A stretch of DNA of 64,000 nucleotides from Duncaniella dubosii (GTDB lineage: Bacteria; Bacteroidota; Bacteroidia; Bacteroidales; Muribaculaceae). Of this stretch, positions 24,191 through 32,922 are shown piece by piece. The stretch spans positions 2,604,001 to 2,668,000 of the forward strand of contig NZ_CP039396.1 in assembly GCF_004803915.1 (NCBI RefSeq), written 5' to 3'. Every line of letters starts with the position of its first letter. The first letter of the stretch is position 1. The position numbers and the translations under genes are program-made. The notes below the pieces were generated by a model. That model searched no databases. It was not told the DNA's origin and saw only the letters and a program-made list of their open reading frames with translations.

Positions 24191-26495
24191 CTAAAAACGG
24201 TTTAACTCATTAGCACCTGCACCTTGACCTCTGTATCGGTCACGAGAAGAATTAAAGGTATATTGCAGTGTCAGCATGAATGTGCGGTTATTTGTCGTAT
24301 TGAACTTATGTATGGTTACATCCTTGTTCAACAAAGTGGCATCGCGATTGCTCTTATTAAAGATGTCGTTGGCCTCCAAAGTCACGCTAAACTGATTATT
24401 GAAGAACGCCTTATAAAGCTTGGCATTGAGATATGACGATGAAGTTTGTTTAGTGTTGTCATCGTTACCGCCACTCATCCACTGCATATCCACATTCAGC
24501 CAAATATCATAGGGCATATGAATTGCATTTTGGAACTGCACAAGTCCTATGGGGTTGTCAAGTCTTTTGCGCCCATTGGCATAATCAATAGAAAGCCACT
24601 GTTTCATAACTCCAACATTTACTTTAGGTTGCCATACACCAACCCTGAACTGTGCGCCGACAAACGCCTGAAGATTCTGTATCTTGGGGAAATTCGCCAT
24701 CGTTATAAGTTTGACCTCGGCATCATCAGCATAGGGGTATGTCGTGTTCATTATAGGATCCTTCTTATAGGTATATGTTATCTGTCCGAAGAACTGGCGC
24801 CATGCTCCCATAAGCTCGACAGAATGTATATTTTCCGGCTTTAAGTACGGATTGCCACCTTCAAGGGTGAAACGGTTGATATAATCCACTGTGCCGTCAA
24901 GGTCTGCATAGCTTGGACGCTGGGTCTTATGGGTATAGCTCATTGATAGCTGCACGTTTTTTATCATAGTTGAAAGCGAGAGCGAGGGAAACAGATTGTT
25001 ATAGGTCTTGCTCTGATCTTCCTTTTTCTGTCCGTTTTCAAGATATTCAAATTTTATATGTTCATAACGCAATCCAACGCCTAAATTGAATTGCCGAAAG
25101 TCTGACCGATTTCCACAAATCCGGCAATATTGTTCTCGTCAACTCTTGAAGCAGCATCGCCTACCAAAGAGGCGTCGGTTTTGTAATCAGATGAGAAACG
25201 CGATGATGTGTATTCTTCTCCAAACTCAATACCACCTTTCCAAAAAGGATAGCTGAATACAAGTTTTCAGCCAGCATACGACTTCTGTTAACTCCAAGAG
25301 AGTTTACAAGCGAATTATCCTGAGTGTCGCTTGTTTCATTGTTAAACATGGAGTTTCTGCTTTTTCGCCACATATAATCCATATTAAAGTCAATACCGAA
25401 CTTGCCGATCTCTCCATTATAGTATAGATTGGCGTGATGTTTGGGCAGAGTATTGTTGTTACTGCTGCCATACATTGTGATATTGTCGTATGGCTGTCCA
25501 TCAGACAATACCCTGCTTATTCCTGTATGTTCAGATTTTTGCTTTGTGAATCCATTAGAGTAATAAGCGCCTATCGAATGGCTGTCATTGAACATATACG
25601 AAAATCCTGCTTTCCCGAAGAATTCATTTGTTCTCATGGAACCGTCTTGTGTCAGAAATTGATTCCACACTGTTGATGATTGAGTCAACATATCAACCCT
25701 GTTGCTGCTTTGGAATTTTCCTCCTATATATCCGAAATTACCGAATAATTCCAGACCACCAGTTCGGAATTTGAAATTAGCCTGATCTACTGTGCGGAAA
25801 TATTTTTGCATCACTCCTTGTGCTCGGAGTGTTCCACTGAAGCCATCTCCCTGCGGGCGTTTTGTACGGATACGGATTACAGATTTTACAGAAGCATCGT
25901 ATTTAGCGCCGGGATTGGTTATGACTTCCACATTTTTGATGTCAGCCGAGTTTAATTGTGAGAGCTGGGTAAGGTCTTGCACCTCTCGACCATTTATATA
26001 AATAGCCGGAGAGCCTTTGCCGAATACTTCAAAATTGCCGTCGCGACCAAGCACCATAGGAACTTGTGTAAGTACATCATTGGCAGTACCGGCGTGTTCA
26101 AGTTGCGACCCTGCCACATTGGTAACAAGAGCATCACCTTTGATAGCGGTAACAGGACGGTTGGATTTTACTACCACTTCCCCGAGCATTACGCTTTCAG
26201 GGTTAAGGATTATTATGCCAAGGTCTCCTGTCGGAGGGATATTGAGGGTCTGATTAGTGCAACCAATAGATGACACCTTTACGTATTTGGGGTTATCCAG
26301 TTTCTCATTGAACAGGAAAACACCATTTTCATCAGTAACGGTACCTGCTATATAGGTAGAGTCTGCTTTCAGAAGAACCACATTCACAAAATCAAGAGGC
26401 GAATTGGTTTCGTCCACGACTTTGCCGGTAATACTCTGAGCCATTGTTGTTGCCGTGGCTAATACAGCAAGAATTAAAGAGAATATCGTTTTCAT
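24191..26495 (-). pseudogene. TonB-type outer-membrane receptor (PF14905 family) with two frameshifts
   Basis: The start at 26495 gives a signal peptide (LILAVLATATTMAQ), a CarboxypepD-regulatory-like domain (SITGKVVDETNSPLDF), a plug domain (residues about 120-215) and the outer-membrane barrel. The frame breaks at a TTTT run (25264-25267), where it should read KLVFSYPFWKGG, and again near 25091, where TFGN should continue FNLGVGLRYEH. Adding one base at each place restores 768 residues. The breaks resemble single-base deletions and may be sequencing errors. The receptor probably binds a peptide or other substrate at the surface; the ligand is unknown. Confidence 0.8.
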
Positions 26496-26521
26496 ATTCG
26501 TGTTGTTTTTAATTTCTGATG

Positions 26522-26529
26522 CAAAATTA
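26522..26529 (-). promoter_or_regulatory. -7 promoter box of the receptor operon (minus strand)
   Basis: CAAAATTA on the plus strand is TAATTTTG on the minus strand, 27 bases before the receptor ATG at 26495. Confidence 0.55.
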
Positions 26530-26548
26530 CTGCTGTTAAAAAATTCAT

Positions 26549-26608
26549 GCCATACCCAAAAGTGGACAAATGAGTTGGGAGTTGAAAACATACACTTTTG
26601 GGTATGGC
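26549..26608. promoter_or_regulatory. 16-bp inverted repeat between divergent genes (operator)
   Basis: GCCATACCCAAAAGTG (26549-26564) and CACTTTTGGGTATGGC (26593-26608) are perfect inverted copies 28 bases apart. They lie between the receptor operon (minus) and the Rossmann-like gene (plus, -7 box TACTTTTG at 26628-26635). Such a pair would let one regulator control both directions. The PAS-LuxR protein at 27183 is the obvious candidate, by proximity. Confidence 0.7.
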
Positions 26609-26651
26609 ACAACAAAGGGGATAGTTCTACTTTTGCAGTGTAAAATCAATA

Positions 26652-27191
26652 ATGAGTATGACACGCGAAGAAAAACGCCGGATAGCAGGCTACCGAATTG
26701 CAGTCGTTGGAGTGGGTGAGTTTATTGACAGTATCAAGGCCGAACTTCAACAGTTGGGCTTTGAGTCCATTCAAATAATATCTTCCTCTAATAAGCAGCC
26801 TGCGATAAGCAATTTCGATGTTATTGCCGAGAATGTCAACGAAGGCAGTTCTTGTATGTCAAAGGAAACAGACATTCCTTTAATACTGCCATTCGATTTT
26901 GTAAATGGAGCCGGTGTGATTGTAGTTATGCCCGATGATGAAAGGGATATAATATGCAAACCTGACCTCCGGCAATGGGCGGCAACATATATGGCAGGGT
27001 ACTGTGCTTTCTGGAATGTAGATGGTTGCGAGTGGTTGCGTGATTCATTATCCGACATCAGAAACGGCGTAACGAGCAATGCCGCACTTAAAACCGCAGC
27101 GCATATATGCGCACGGATAGCAGCCAACATCGCCGTCGGGCGCGAGGTAAAACACTTCTCTCGTTTCTATTTGTGCAAGAATTTAGAGTAG
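26652..27191 (+). CDS. Rossmann-like (ThiF/HesA-like) hypothetical protein
   Basis: The 179-residue protein starts with a nucleotide-binding-like strand and turn (YRIAVVGVGEFIDSIKAEL) and has a small C-terminal helical domain (NAALKTAAHICARIAANIAVGREVKHFSRFYLCKNLE region). The pattern recalls truncated ThiF/HesA-type proteins, but the family's adenylation and Cys motifs are not evident, so this is a weak assignment. It is transcribed divergently from the receptor operon from a promoter beside a 16-bp inverted repeat. Its end overlaps the convergent LuxR gene by 9 bases. Confidence 0.55.
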   Translation: MSMTREEKRRIAGYRIAVVGVGEFIDSIKAELQQLGFESIQIISSSNKQPAISNFDVIAENVNEGSSCMSKETDIPLILPFDFVNGAGVIVVMPDDERDIICKPDLRQWAATYMAGYCAFWNVDGCEWLRDSLSDIRNGVTSNAALKTAAHICARIAANIAVGREVKHFSRFYLCKNLE

Positions 27192-27938
27192 CTTGTTATT
27201 TGTAGCTGCAACAATGGCTTCGGAGATATTGCGCACATCAAGTTTCTCAAATATGCGCTGGCGGTATTTCTTGATGGTGTCTGGCGACAGGCATATTCTG
27301 TCGGCAATCTCTGACATGGTGTAGCCCTGAATCGACAAAGTGAGCACCGCCTTTTCCCCGTCGGTAAGGGTCGGCATTTGCCGCTTATCCCATCGGCGTG
27401 TGTTTCGGTTGTATTCAACATAATCCGGTGTGCCGACACGGTGCATTTCAATATGACCGGGCGATGTGTGGGTAGATGCCGATACCACGCAGAGCGCAAG
27501 CCATATACGACCGTCGGAAGTCAATACAAGAGGAGTGAGTTTATGATTAACGAGAATCTTCTTGCCTCCGTTAAGTATGTTAAAGTCGTATGAGATATAC
27601 CAGTCCTTGCGCTCTTTGACCGGAATTGTATTATGAAATGAAAATCCTGCTTCATTCAGATCAATCAAAAACTGCTGTTCATCTTCTGGCACGTATTCCA
27701 GATAGAAACGATAGCCAAGATTCATCATCTGCTCGGGTGTCAAACCGCACAGGAACATCGGATTAGGCGACACATACAGGAAATTCTGCTTGAAATAGTC
27801 GATGATATAGACGCTCTGATATGTGGAGCGAGAAAACGCCTCTGCCGAGCGGAGATATTCATCCACCCGGCTGTAATCAAGTTCCTCCGGGAGCTTGACT
27901 TCATTATCAGGTATGAAGAAATCGTTTGTCGTTTTCAT
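27183..27938 (-). CDS. PAS domain LuxR-type transcriptional regulator
   Basis: This 251-residue regulator has a PAS-like sensing domain (about residues 25-150, with YIIDYFKQNFLYVSPNP and the strand ISYDFNILNGG). A C-terminal LuxR helix-turn-helix follows (LTDGEKAVLTLSIQGYTMSEIADRICLSPDTIKKYRQRIFEKL region, residues about 195-240). It would bind DNA as a dimer, probably at the 16-bp inverted repeat at 26549-26608. A -7 box TACTTTTG on the minus strand lies at 27960-27967. It is cargo of the mobilizable element. Confidence 0.8.
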   Translation of the reverse strand: MKTTNDFFIPDNEVKLPEELDYSRVDEYLRSAEAFSRSTYQSVYIIDYFKQNFLYVSPNPMFLCGLTPEQMMNLGYRFYLEYVPEDEQQFLIDLNEAGFSFHNTIPVKERKDWYISYDFNILNGGKKILVNHKLTPLVLTSDGRIWLALCVVSASTHTSPGHIEMHRVGTPDYVEYNRNTRRWDKRQMPTLTDGEKAVLTLSIQGYTMSEIADRICLSPDTIKKYRQRIFEKLDVRNISEAIVAATNNKLL

Positions 27939-28030
27939 CTATATACAGTTCTACGGTTGCAAAAGTAAAAAAATAAGCAACATATTCATCATGAGTCCTT
28001 GAAATCATTGCTTTCATTTGCATACGTCAA

Positions 28031-28297
28031 TTATTGAACTGATATAATCGGCTGTCCGAAGAAGGAGGACAGCATGGCAAGGGTAGCAAGAGTGAAATTG
28101 TGCTGGCCGCTAAGCCACTTGGTAACTTCGCAAGGGCGTTTTCCTATGGATCTGGCAAACTCAGCTTTCGACAGACCTTTCTCTTGCATAAGCTCATAGA
28201 TTCTATTGGAAACAGCCATCTCCATCTCTACTTCCTTATGAATAGATGCTGGTATGGAGTCCACGATTTTGTTATAGTCTTCAAATGCAGTCTTCAT
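28031..28297 (-). CDS. XRE-family antitoxin
   Basis: The 88-residue protein has a compact helix-turn-helix (RIYELMQEKGLSKAEFARSIGKRPCEVTKWLSGQHNF region, residues 32-68) of the HigA/XRE kind and no other domain. Its ATG overlaps the stop of the upstream toxin-like gene by 4 bases (ATGA). Size, order and coupling fit an antitoxin that also represses the pair through the palindrome near 28820. Confidence 0.75.
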   Translation of the reverse strand: MKTAFEDYNKIVDSIPASIHKEVEMEMAVSNRIYELMQEKGLSKAEFARSIGKRPCEVTKWLSGQHNFTLATLAMLSSFFGQPIISVQ

Positions 28298-28765
28298 ATG
28301 TCAAAGGTTTTGTCGGTTTCGATTTCATTTTCGGATATGGTAATAGTGCCGTCCTTCACACCTTCTTTGATAAGTTTATCAAAGTTTTGCAGAGTTACTA
28401 CAAATCCGCGCAGTTCGCCGTCTTCATCATAGGTGCGTGTTTTCTTGACCCCTCCATTACCGAGAATAAGGATGCTGTCAGAGAGTCGCAGACAATATAG
28501 CCGTAACTTCGATTTTACAACCGGGAGCGCACAGACTCCATCACTCATCTTTCCCTCAGGCCGGAAGAAACGCTCCAATGCGCCAAGATCGGCGATGCTT
28601 TCAACGAATTTGGCTATACGGGCCAAATCCTCATTATAGGTCGCATCATTCTTAAAACGGTTATAGAAACGGAGATACTCACCCTTATCCTCAGTGATAA
28701 AACTGAATGGTGTAGAGGGTGCAATTACGGTCTTTGTTCAGCTGTATAAGTTCTGCTTCACTCAT
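28294..28765 (-). pseudogene. RelE/HigB-like toxin with an N-terminal frameshift
   Basis: From ATG 28765 the frame reads MSEAELIQLN, then must shift at an AAA run (28733-28735 on the plus strand) to continue KTVIAPSTPFSFITEDKGEY and run through LRFYNRF, GALERFFRPEGK, LRLYCLRLSDSILIL to the stop at 28294. Removing one base gives 156 residues. The central strands and basic residues resemble RelE-fold toxins that act with a downstream HTH antitoxin; the family is not certain. Unrepaired, only an internal fragment could be made. The extra base may be a sequencing error. Confidence 0.6.
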
Positions 28766-28794
28766 AATCGATATGTGCTTTGTCTTTGTAAACG

Positions 28795-28828
28795 CAAAGG
28801 TACGAAAAATGTTTTACTTATAAGTAAA
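28795..28828 (-). promoter_or_regulatory. Promoter and palindromic operator of the second toxin-antitoxin pair
   Basis: CAAAGGTA (28795-28802) is TACCTTTG on the minus strand, 29 bases before the toxin ATG. Eleven bases further upstream is the perfect 16-bp palindrome TTTACTTATAAGTAAA (28813-28828), a likely antitoxin binding site. Confidence 0.6.
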
Positions 28829-28844
28829 CAAATAGGGTGTTTTT

Positions 28845-30383
28845 TTATAGTTTCATTATGATTTCAAGGACTTCGTTGAGTTTATCTGTGGGAAGACGCT
28901 TGATGTAGTTGGCGCGGTCATCGAGGTTGCCACGGATATGAGCGAGGACTGCGAGGTGAGCATTGACGGAGGCAGTATCGCCTTCGAACATTTCAAGATA
29001 AGCTTCACGCGTCGGTATGCCAAGACGAATTCTTTCATCATCGGTAATGGCATGGTCAAAGACGGTTTCAACACCGTGACTATGGCTGTTGTTGAGAAGA
29101 TTCATCTTTTCCCTCTTGCTTTCGTCGTCAAATTTGACGTATTTCATCATCATGTTGGCCGTAGTATGCCCTGTGACTGCGCGAATATCCTCCGGTGACA
29201 TTCCTTTACGGAGACAAAGGGTTGTAAAGGTTCTTCGGGCGCAGTGAGAGGCCAGTGCCTCATATTTCTTTACAGTGGTTCGTGTCCGAGAGCGTCCGTT
29301 TTGTGTTTCTATAATCCAATCGCCTGTCATTCCGGCAAGTTTCCCGACTTCTTTTAGATGTGAATTGAATTTTTGATTTGATATTTTGGGAAATATTCTC
29401 GGATCGTCCTCATCAGGTGCGGCTGGGTATTTTGATAAAATACGCATGGCGTCTTCTGCAAGGGGAATTCTTTTTCGTTGTCTGGTCTTCTGCGCTGTCG
29501 TATCAAGTATATCCCCATCCATGTTTGACCTTTTTAAGGCCATAACTTCCGAGAACCTTAGCCCTGTGAAACAGCAGAACACAAACACATCCCTTGCCCG
29601 ATCAATAGCTTGCCTATGGGTAGGAAAAGTCATAATGGACTGTAATTCCTCCGGAGTAAGAGCGAAATGATTTACTGCTGTATCGGAAGTTGTCTCATCA
29701 TGGAAACGTTGCTGATAGCTTTGGTATTTGATATTGCGGTTATAGCCCTTTTTAGTGGCCCAGTTAAGGAAAGTCTTGATATCCTTCATGGACTTGAACA
29801 CATAGCTGTTGGAGAGCCTCTTGCCGATTAGGTACAGCTCAAACTTTGCAAGCAGTTCATCGTTGATGTCTTCAAAATATAATGTGGCTCGAAAACCCGA
29901 CAGATGCTTCCGCATGGTCTTATGCTTTGTCAGCGTACCTTTTGACCATTGAGCGGTGGCAGGAGTCTCTTTTATTTCTTTTTCCCTTTCATCAATAAGA
30001 ATATCATAAGTCTGGCATACTGTCAGTCGGGTGCACCTCTCTTCATCGAGTATCTTTTTTACTTCATCTCTGACTGTGGCCGGAGTAGCCTCTTCCTCTC
30101 TCAGCTCTAATTGAGCAAAAGCATCGTCAACGGCAGACGCAATCTTAATCAGCCGTTGATTAATGTCTGAGGCAGACACATCATCACTGTTGAAGTTGTT
30201 GCGCTTCACTTTTTGAGCCTTTTCATCCCATTTTGCCGGGGCAATCCGATACCCGGAGTAATACCATATACGCTTGCCGCCAAAAGTAATGTCGGCATTT
30301 ATCGGCATTTCCTCCGGGAAGTTTCCATTTTTATCTTTACGCTTCTCCAATCGGAAGCTGACGCGATGCTTGTATTTATCCAT
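28845..30383 (-). CDS. Tyrosine integrase of the mobilizable element
   Basis: The 512-residue integrase has an arm-binding N-terminal domain (about 1-60), a SAM-like core-binding domain (about 115-230) and a catalytic domain. Catalytic residues seen are Arg in TGLRFSEV, Arg in SHCARRTF, His in TGHTTAN and Tyr in MMKYVKF. A C-terminal extension of about 75 residues follows. It would recombine the 13-bp core 200 bases upstream of its start. Repeats ATACAA that flank its start are presumed arm sites. I chose ATG 30383 (MDKYKHRVSF), which leaves those repeats outside the coding region, over 30419. Confidence 0.88.
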   Translation of the reverse strand: MDKYKHRVSFRLEKRKDKNGNFPEEMPINADITFGGKRIWYYSGYRIAPAKWDEKAQKVKRNNFNSDDVSASDINQRLIKIASAVDDAFAQLELREEEATPATVRDEVKKILDEERCTRLTVCQTYDILIDEREKEIKETPATAQWSKGTLTKHKTMRKHLSGFRATLYFEDINDELLAKFELYLIGKRLSNSYVFKSMKDIKTFLNWATKKGYNRNIKYQSYQQRFHDETTSDTAVNHFALTPEELQSIMTFPTHRQAIDRARDVFVFCCFTGLRFSEVMALKRSNMDGDILDTTAQKTRQRKRIPLAEDAMRILSKYPAAPDEDDPRIFPKISNQKFNSHLKEVGKLAGMTGDWIIETQNGRSRTRTTVKKYEALASHCARRTFTTLCLRKGMSPEDIRAVTGHTTANMMMKYVKFDDESKREKMNLLNNSHSHGVETVFDHAITDDERIRLGIPTREAYLEMFEGDTASVNAHLAVLAHIRGNLDDRANYIKRLPTDKLNEVLEIIMKL

Positions 30384-30394
30384 GAACGATTCTT

Positions 30395-30445
30395 TTGTAT
30401 GTATTTGAGGTTGTCTCAATTTTACCCATACAAAATTACATACAA
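30395..30445. repeat. Integrase arm-type repeats, right end of the mobilizable element
   Basis: TTGTATGT (30395-30402, inverted), CCATACAA (30426-30433) and ACATACAA (30438-30445) match the repeats at 15307-15354. The stretch 30384-30576 has no gene. Confidence 0.6.
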
Positions 30446-30576
30446 ATTTTCATTCAATCAATCGAAATCCAATTTATTTTATTTTACTCCTAATTCCGCT
30501 TAAATAACTGATATTATGGAGATATAGTTAAATATGCGACTCTATTTGATATAATATATTACTGTAGTTTCATATC

Positions 30577-30589
30577 CCTCTCTCTCCGC
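30577..30589. other. Attachment core, right junction (CCTCTCTCTCCGC)
   Basis: Exact copy of the 13-bp sequence at 15236-15248. The preceding bases TTCATATCC and the following terminator mirror the left junction, so the two sites are attL and attR of the element. Confidence 0.65.
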
Positions 30590-30626
30590 TGAACAAACCG
30601 GACAATACCGGACAGTAAGCAGACAA

Positions 30627-30660
30627 GTCCCACAAATTCAATGATTTGTGGGACTTTTTT
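30627..30660 (+). terminator. Rho-independent terminator right of the attachment core
   Basis: GTCCCACAAAT (30627-30637) pairs with ATTTGTGGGAC (30644-30654), followed by six T. Confidence 0.8.
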
Positions 30661-30726
30661 ATCCCCTTGTGTCTGCCTTAAAGTACACCTTTTCGCCCCT
30701 AAAAGACAAAGTTCGTAACCTAACTC

Positions 30727-30760
30727 GTACCCCCGACAAACAAAAACGGAAAGGGGGTAC
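30727..30760. repeat. 8-bp inverted repeat before the second integrase
   Basis: GTACCCCC (30727-30734) and GGGGGTAC (30753-30760) flank an A-rich spacer. Position 100 bases before the integrase suggests a recombinase or regulator site; role unproven. Confidence 0.4.
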
Positions 30761-30860
30761 AGATTGTCCGAAATTGGCGAAGTCCTGTCGCTATTTGGCT
30801 TGCCTGCATAGAACTCATTTTTAGAGAATTACAATAGTTTTGCAACTTAAAAAGTGAGTT

Positions 30861-32096
30861 ATGAAATCGACATTCAACATTTGCTTTTACGCAAAGAAAG
30901 ACAAGCAGAAAGCCAACGGTGCGTACCCCCTTTTCGCCCGTATTACAGTGGACGGCGTGGCGAGCCGTTTTAACACTAAACTGGACGTGCTGCCCTCTAT
31001 TTGGGACGGTAAAATGGGCAAGGCTACCGGACGTACTTCGGAAGCCAGCCGCATAAACCGTATGCTGGATGATATAAACGCATCACTGAATACCATTTAC
31101 CACGAAATGCAGCGGCGTGACAACTACGTGACCGCCGAGAAAGTGAAGAACGAGTTTTTAGGTCATAGTGAGAGCCACGAAACAATCCTTACCCTGTTCC
31201 AAAAGCACAATGACGATGTAAAGCAGTTGGTCGGCATATCCAAGACGATAGCGACCTACCGTAAGTATGAAGTCACCCGCCGCCACCTTGCCGAGTTCAT
31301 TCAAAGCAAGTACAACGTATCGGACATATCCATTAAGGAGATTACCCCGATGTTCATTACCGATTTTGAGTTATACTTGCGTACCGCTTGCAAGTGCGGT
31401 TACAACACCACCGCCAAGTTCATGCAGTTCTTCAAGCGCATTATCATCATTGCCCGCAACAATGGCATACTGGTGAACGACCCGTTCGCCAATTATAAAA
31501 TCCGGCTGGAAAAAGTGGACAGAGGTTATCTGACAGAGGACGAGATAACAATCATCCTTAAAAAGAAAATGGTTTCCGAACGGCTGGAACACGTCAGGGA
31601 CTTGTTCATCTTTGCCTGCTTCACCGGGCTTGCCTATATAGATGTAGCCGGGCTTACGCAAGATAATATCCGCAAATCCTTTGACGGCAACCTTTGGATA
31701 ATGACAAAGCGGCAAAAGACGAATACGGACGTTAATGTTCCCCTGTTGGATATTCCCAAGATGATTTTGAAGAAGTACAAGGGCAAGTTACCGAATGGCA
31801 AGATACTTCCCATAATCAGCAATCAGAAGCTAAATGCCTACTTGAAAGAGATTGCCGATGTATGCGGAATTAAAAAGAACCTGACATTCCACCTTGCCCG
31901 CCACACGTTCGCAACGACTACCACACTATCAAAGGGCGTACCCATTGAAACGGTTTCCAAGATGCTGGGACACACCAATATCGAAACGACACAAATTTAT
32001 GCCCGCATCACTAACAGCAAGATAGGCAGCGATATGCAGGGGCTTGACAAGAAGTTTGTCGGCATCGAGAAAATTTACAAGGAAGTCGCCATGTAA
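30861..32096 (+). CDS. IntDOT-like tyrosine integrase
   Basis: The 411-residue protein has the arm-binding domain typical of Bacteroidota elements (STFNICFYAKKDKQKANG), a core-binding domain (about 105-200) and a catalytic domain. The second catalytic set is intact: His and Arg in HLARHTF, His in LGHTNIE and Tyr in QIYARI. The first Arg position reads TGLAYIDV, Ala instead of Arg, as in the IntDOT group where this Arg is also missing. Such enzymes integrate conjugative or mobilizable elements and tolerate non-identical crossover sequence. A -7 box TAGTTTTG is at 30835-30842. Its element's body seems to be lost. Confidence 0.85.
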   Translation: MKSTFNICFYAKKDKQKANGAYPLFARITVDGVASRFNTKLDVLPSIWDGKMGKATGRTSEASRINRMLDDINASLNTIYHEMQRRDNYVTAEKVKNEFLGHSESHETILTLFQKHNDDVKQLVGISKTIATYRKYEVTRRHLAEFIQSKYNVSDISIKEITPMFITDFELYLRTACKCGYNTTAKFMQFFKRIIIIARNNGILVNDPFANYKIRLEKVDRGYLTEDEITIILKKKMVSERLEHVRDLFIFACFTGLAYIDVAGLTQDNIRKSFDGNLWIMTKRQKTNTDVNVPLLDIPKMILKKYKGKLPNGKILPIISNQKLNAYLKEIADVCGIKKNLTFHLARHTFATTTTLSKGVPIETVSKMLGHTNIETTQIYARITNSKIGSDMQGLDKKFVGIEKIYKEVAM

Positions 32097-32111
32097 TCTT
32101 GATTATTGGGA

Positions 32112-32134
32112 ACTGGTCACAATTTGTGACCAGT
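32112..32134 (+). terminator. Hairpin after the IntDOT-like integrase
   Basis: ACTGGTCACA (32112-32121) pairs with TGTGACCAGT (32125-32134), 15 bases after the stop. There is no T tract, so termination is uncertain. Confidence 0.4.
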
Positions 32135-32147
32135 CCTCACTATTATT

Positions 32148-32312
32148 GTAACTATTCAGCGAATAAGTAAAACGAATAATACTAATAATCAATGACTTAT
32201 AAAATGTGTTGTTTTTGAGACCAACAAAAATAACATCCATTTTCTGTGATTTATGAAATTGGCGCATTGGTAAGCGTCTGAAAATCAAGAAAGGATTTCG
32301 CTGAATAGTTAC
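32148..32312. mobile_element. 165-bp MITE with 16-bp inverted repeats and 8-bp duplication
   Basis: GTAACTATTCAGCGAA (32148-32163) and TTCGCTGAATAGTTAC (32297-32312) are perfect inverted termini. The bases outside are identical 8-mers, CTATTATT at 32140-32147 and 32313-32320. There is no coding capacity. This is a non-autonomous transposon. Ends beginning GTAA and an 8-bp duplication fit an IS66-type parent, but its termini differ from the IS66 in this window, so another transposase must have moved it. Confidence 0.85.
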
Positions 32313-32353
32313 CTATTATTCCAACATTACTAAATCTCCTAAAATATACGATT

Positions 32354-32863
32354 ATGGACTTACAGATTATCCAAAACAAAATTTTTGAAGTCAGAGGTTG
32401 CCGAGTGATGCTCGATTATCATTTGGCAGAACTCTACCAAGTGGAAACACGAGCCTTGAAGCAGGCGGTCAAGCGCAATATCGAGCGTTTTCCCAGTGAT
32501 TTTATGTTTGTTCTTACCAAAGAGGAAGCTAACTTATTGTTGTCCATAGGGGTATCACAAAATGTGATACCTCCTGATTATAACTTCGGTGTAGCCATGC
32601 CTATGGCTTTCACCGAACAGGGCGTAGCCATGCTTTCTTCGGTTCTCCGTTCCAAAATAGCCATAGAGGTGAACATTTCAATCATGCGGGCTTTTGTCCT
32701 CATGCGCCAAATGGTAATCGGCTACGAGGAACTGTTAAGGCGCATCGAGGAACTGGAGGTAAGCACCGATGCACAGTTCAACGAGCTATATCAAGCCCTT
32801 ACCCAACTTCTAAGCCAGTCGAAGCAACAGAAAGAACGCCGTCCGGTAGGTTTCGTTACCTAG
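32354..32863 (+). CDS. ORF6N domain protein, truncated by IS66 copy 4
   Basis: The 169-residue protein begins with an ORF6N (KilA-N-related) DNA-binding domain: VMLDYHLAELYQVETRALKQAVKRN, then RFPSDFMFVL and AFTEQGVAMLSSVL. A C-terminal helix resembling a coiled coil follows. Homologues are phage or mobile-element DNA-binding proteins. The last codons run into the IS: the TAG stop uses the first base of the IS (GTACAACC), so the native C-terminus after RRPVGF is lost. Only a few residues are likely missing, so it may still work. Confidence 0.8.
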   Translation: MDLQIIQNKIFEVRGCRVMLDYHLAELYQVETRALKQAVKRNIERFPSDFMFVLTKEEANLLLSIGVSQNVIPPDYNFGVAMPMAFTEQGVAMLSSVLRSKIAIEVNISIMRAFVLMRQMVIGYEELLRRIEELEVSTDAQFNELYQALTQLLSQSKQQKERRPVGFVT

Positions 32864-32922
32864 TACAACCGTCCGCGACAGCAGGTATAGCTTAAAAAAA
32901 TAGCCGTCCAGGTTTTGGGCGG

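Larger units (their letters stand above)
15249..30576. mobile_element. Integrative mobilizable element between 13-bp direct repeats
   Basis: The unit lies between two copies of CCTCTCTCTCCGC. It has its own integrase at one end (28845-30383), replication/primase-like and mobilization genes at the other, and the same ATACAA repeats inside both ends. It has no mating-pair formation genes, so it would rely on a co-resident conjugative element, like NBU-type elements. Without the 2570-bp IS66 copy it is about 12.8 kb. Its relaxase is cut by that IS, so it is probably not mobile now. Confidence 0.75.
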
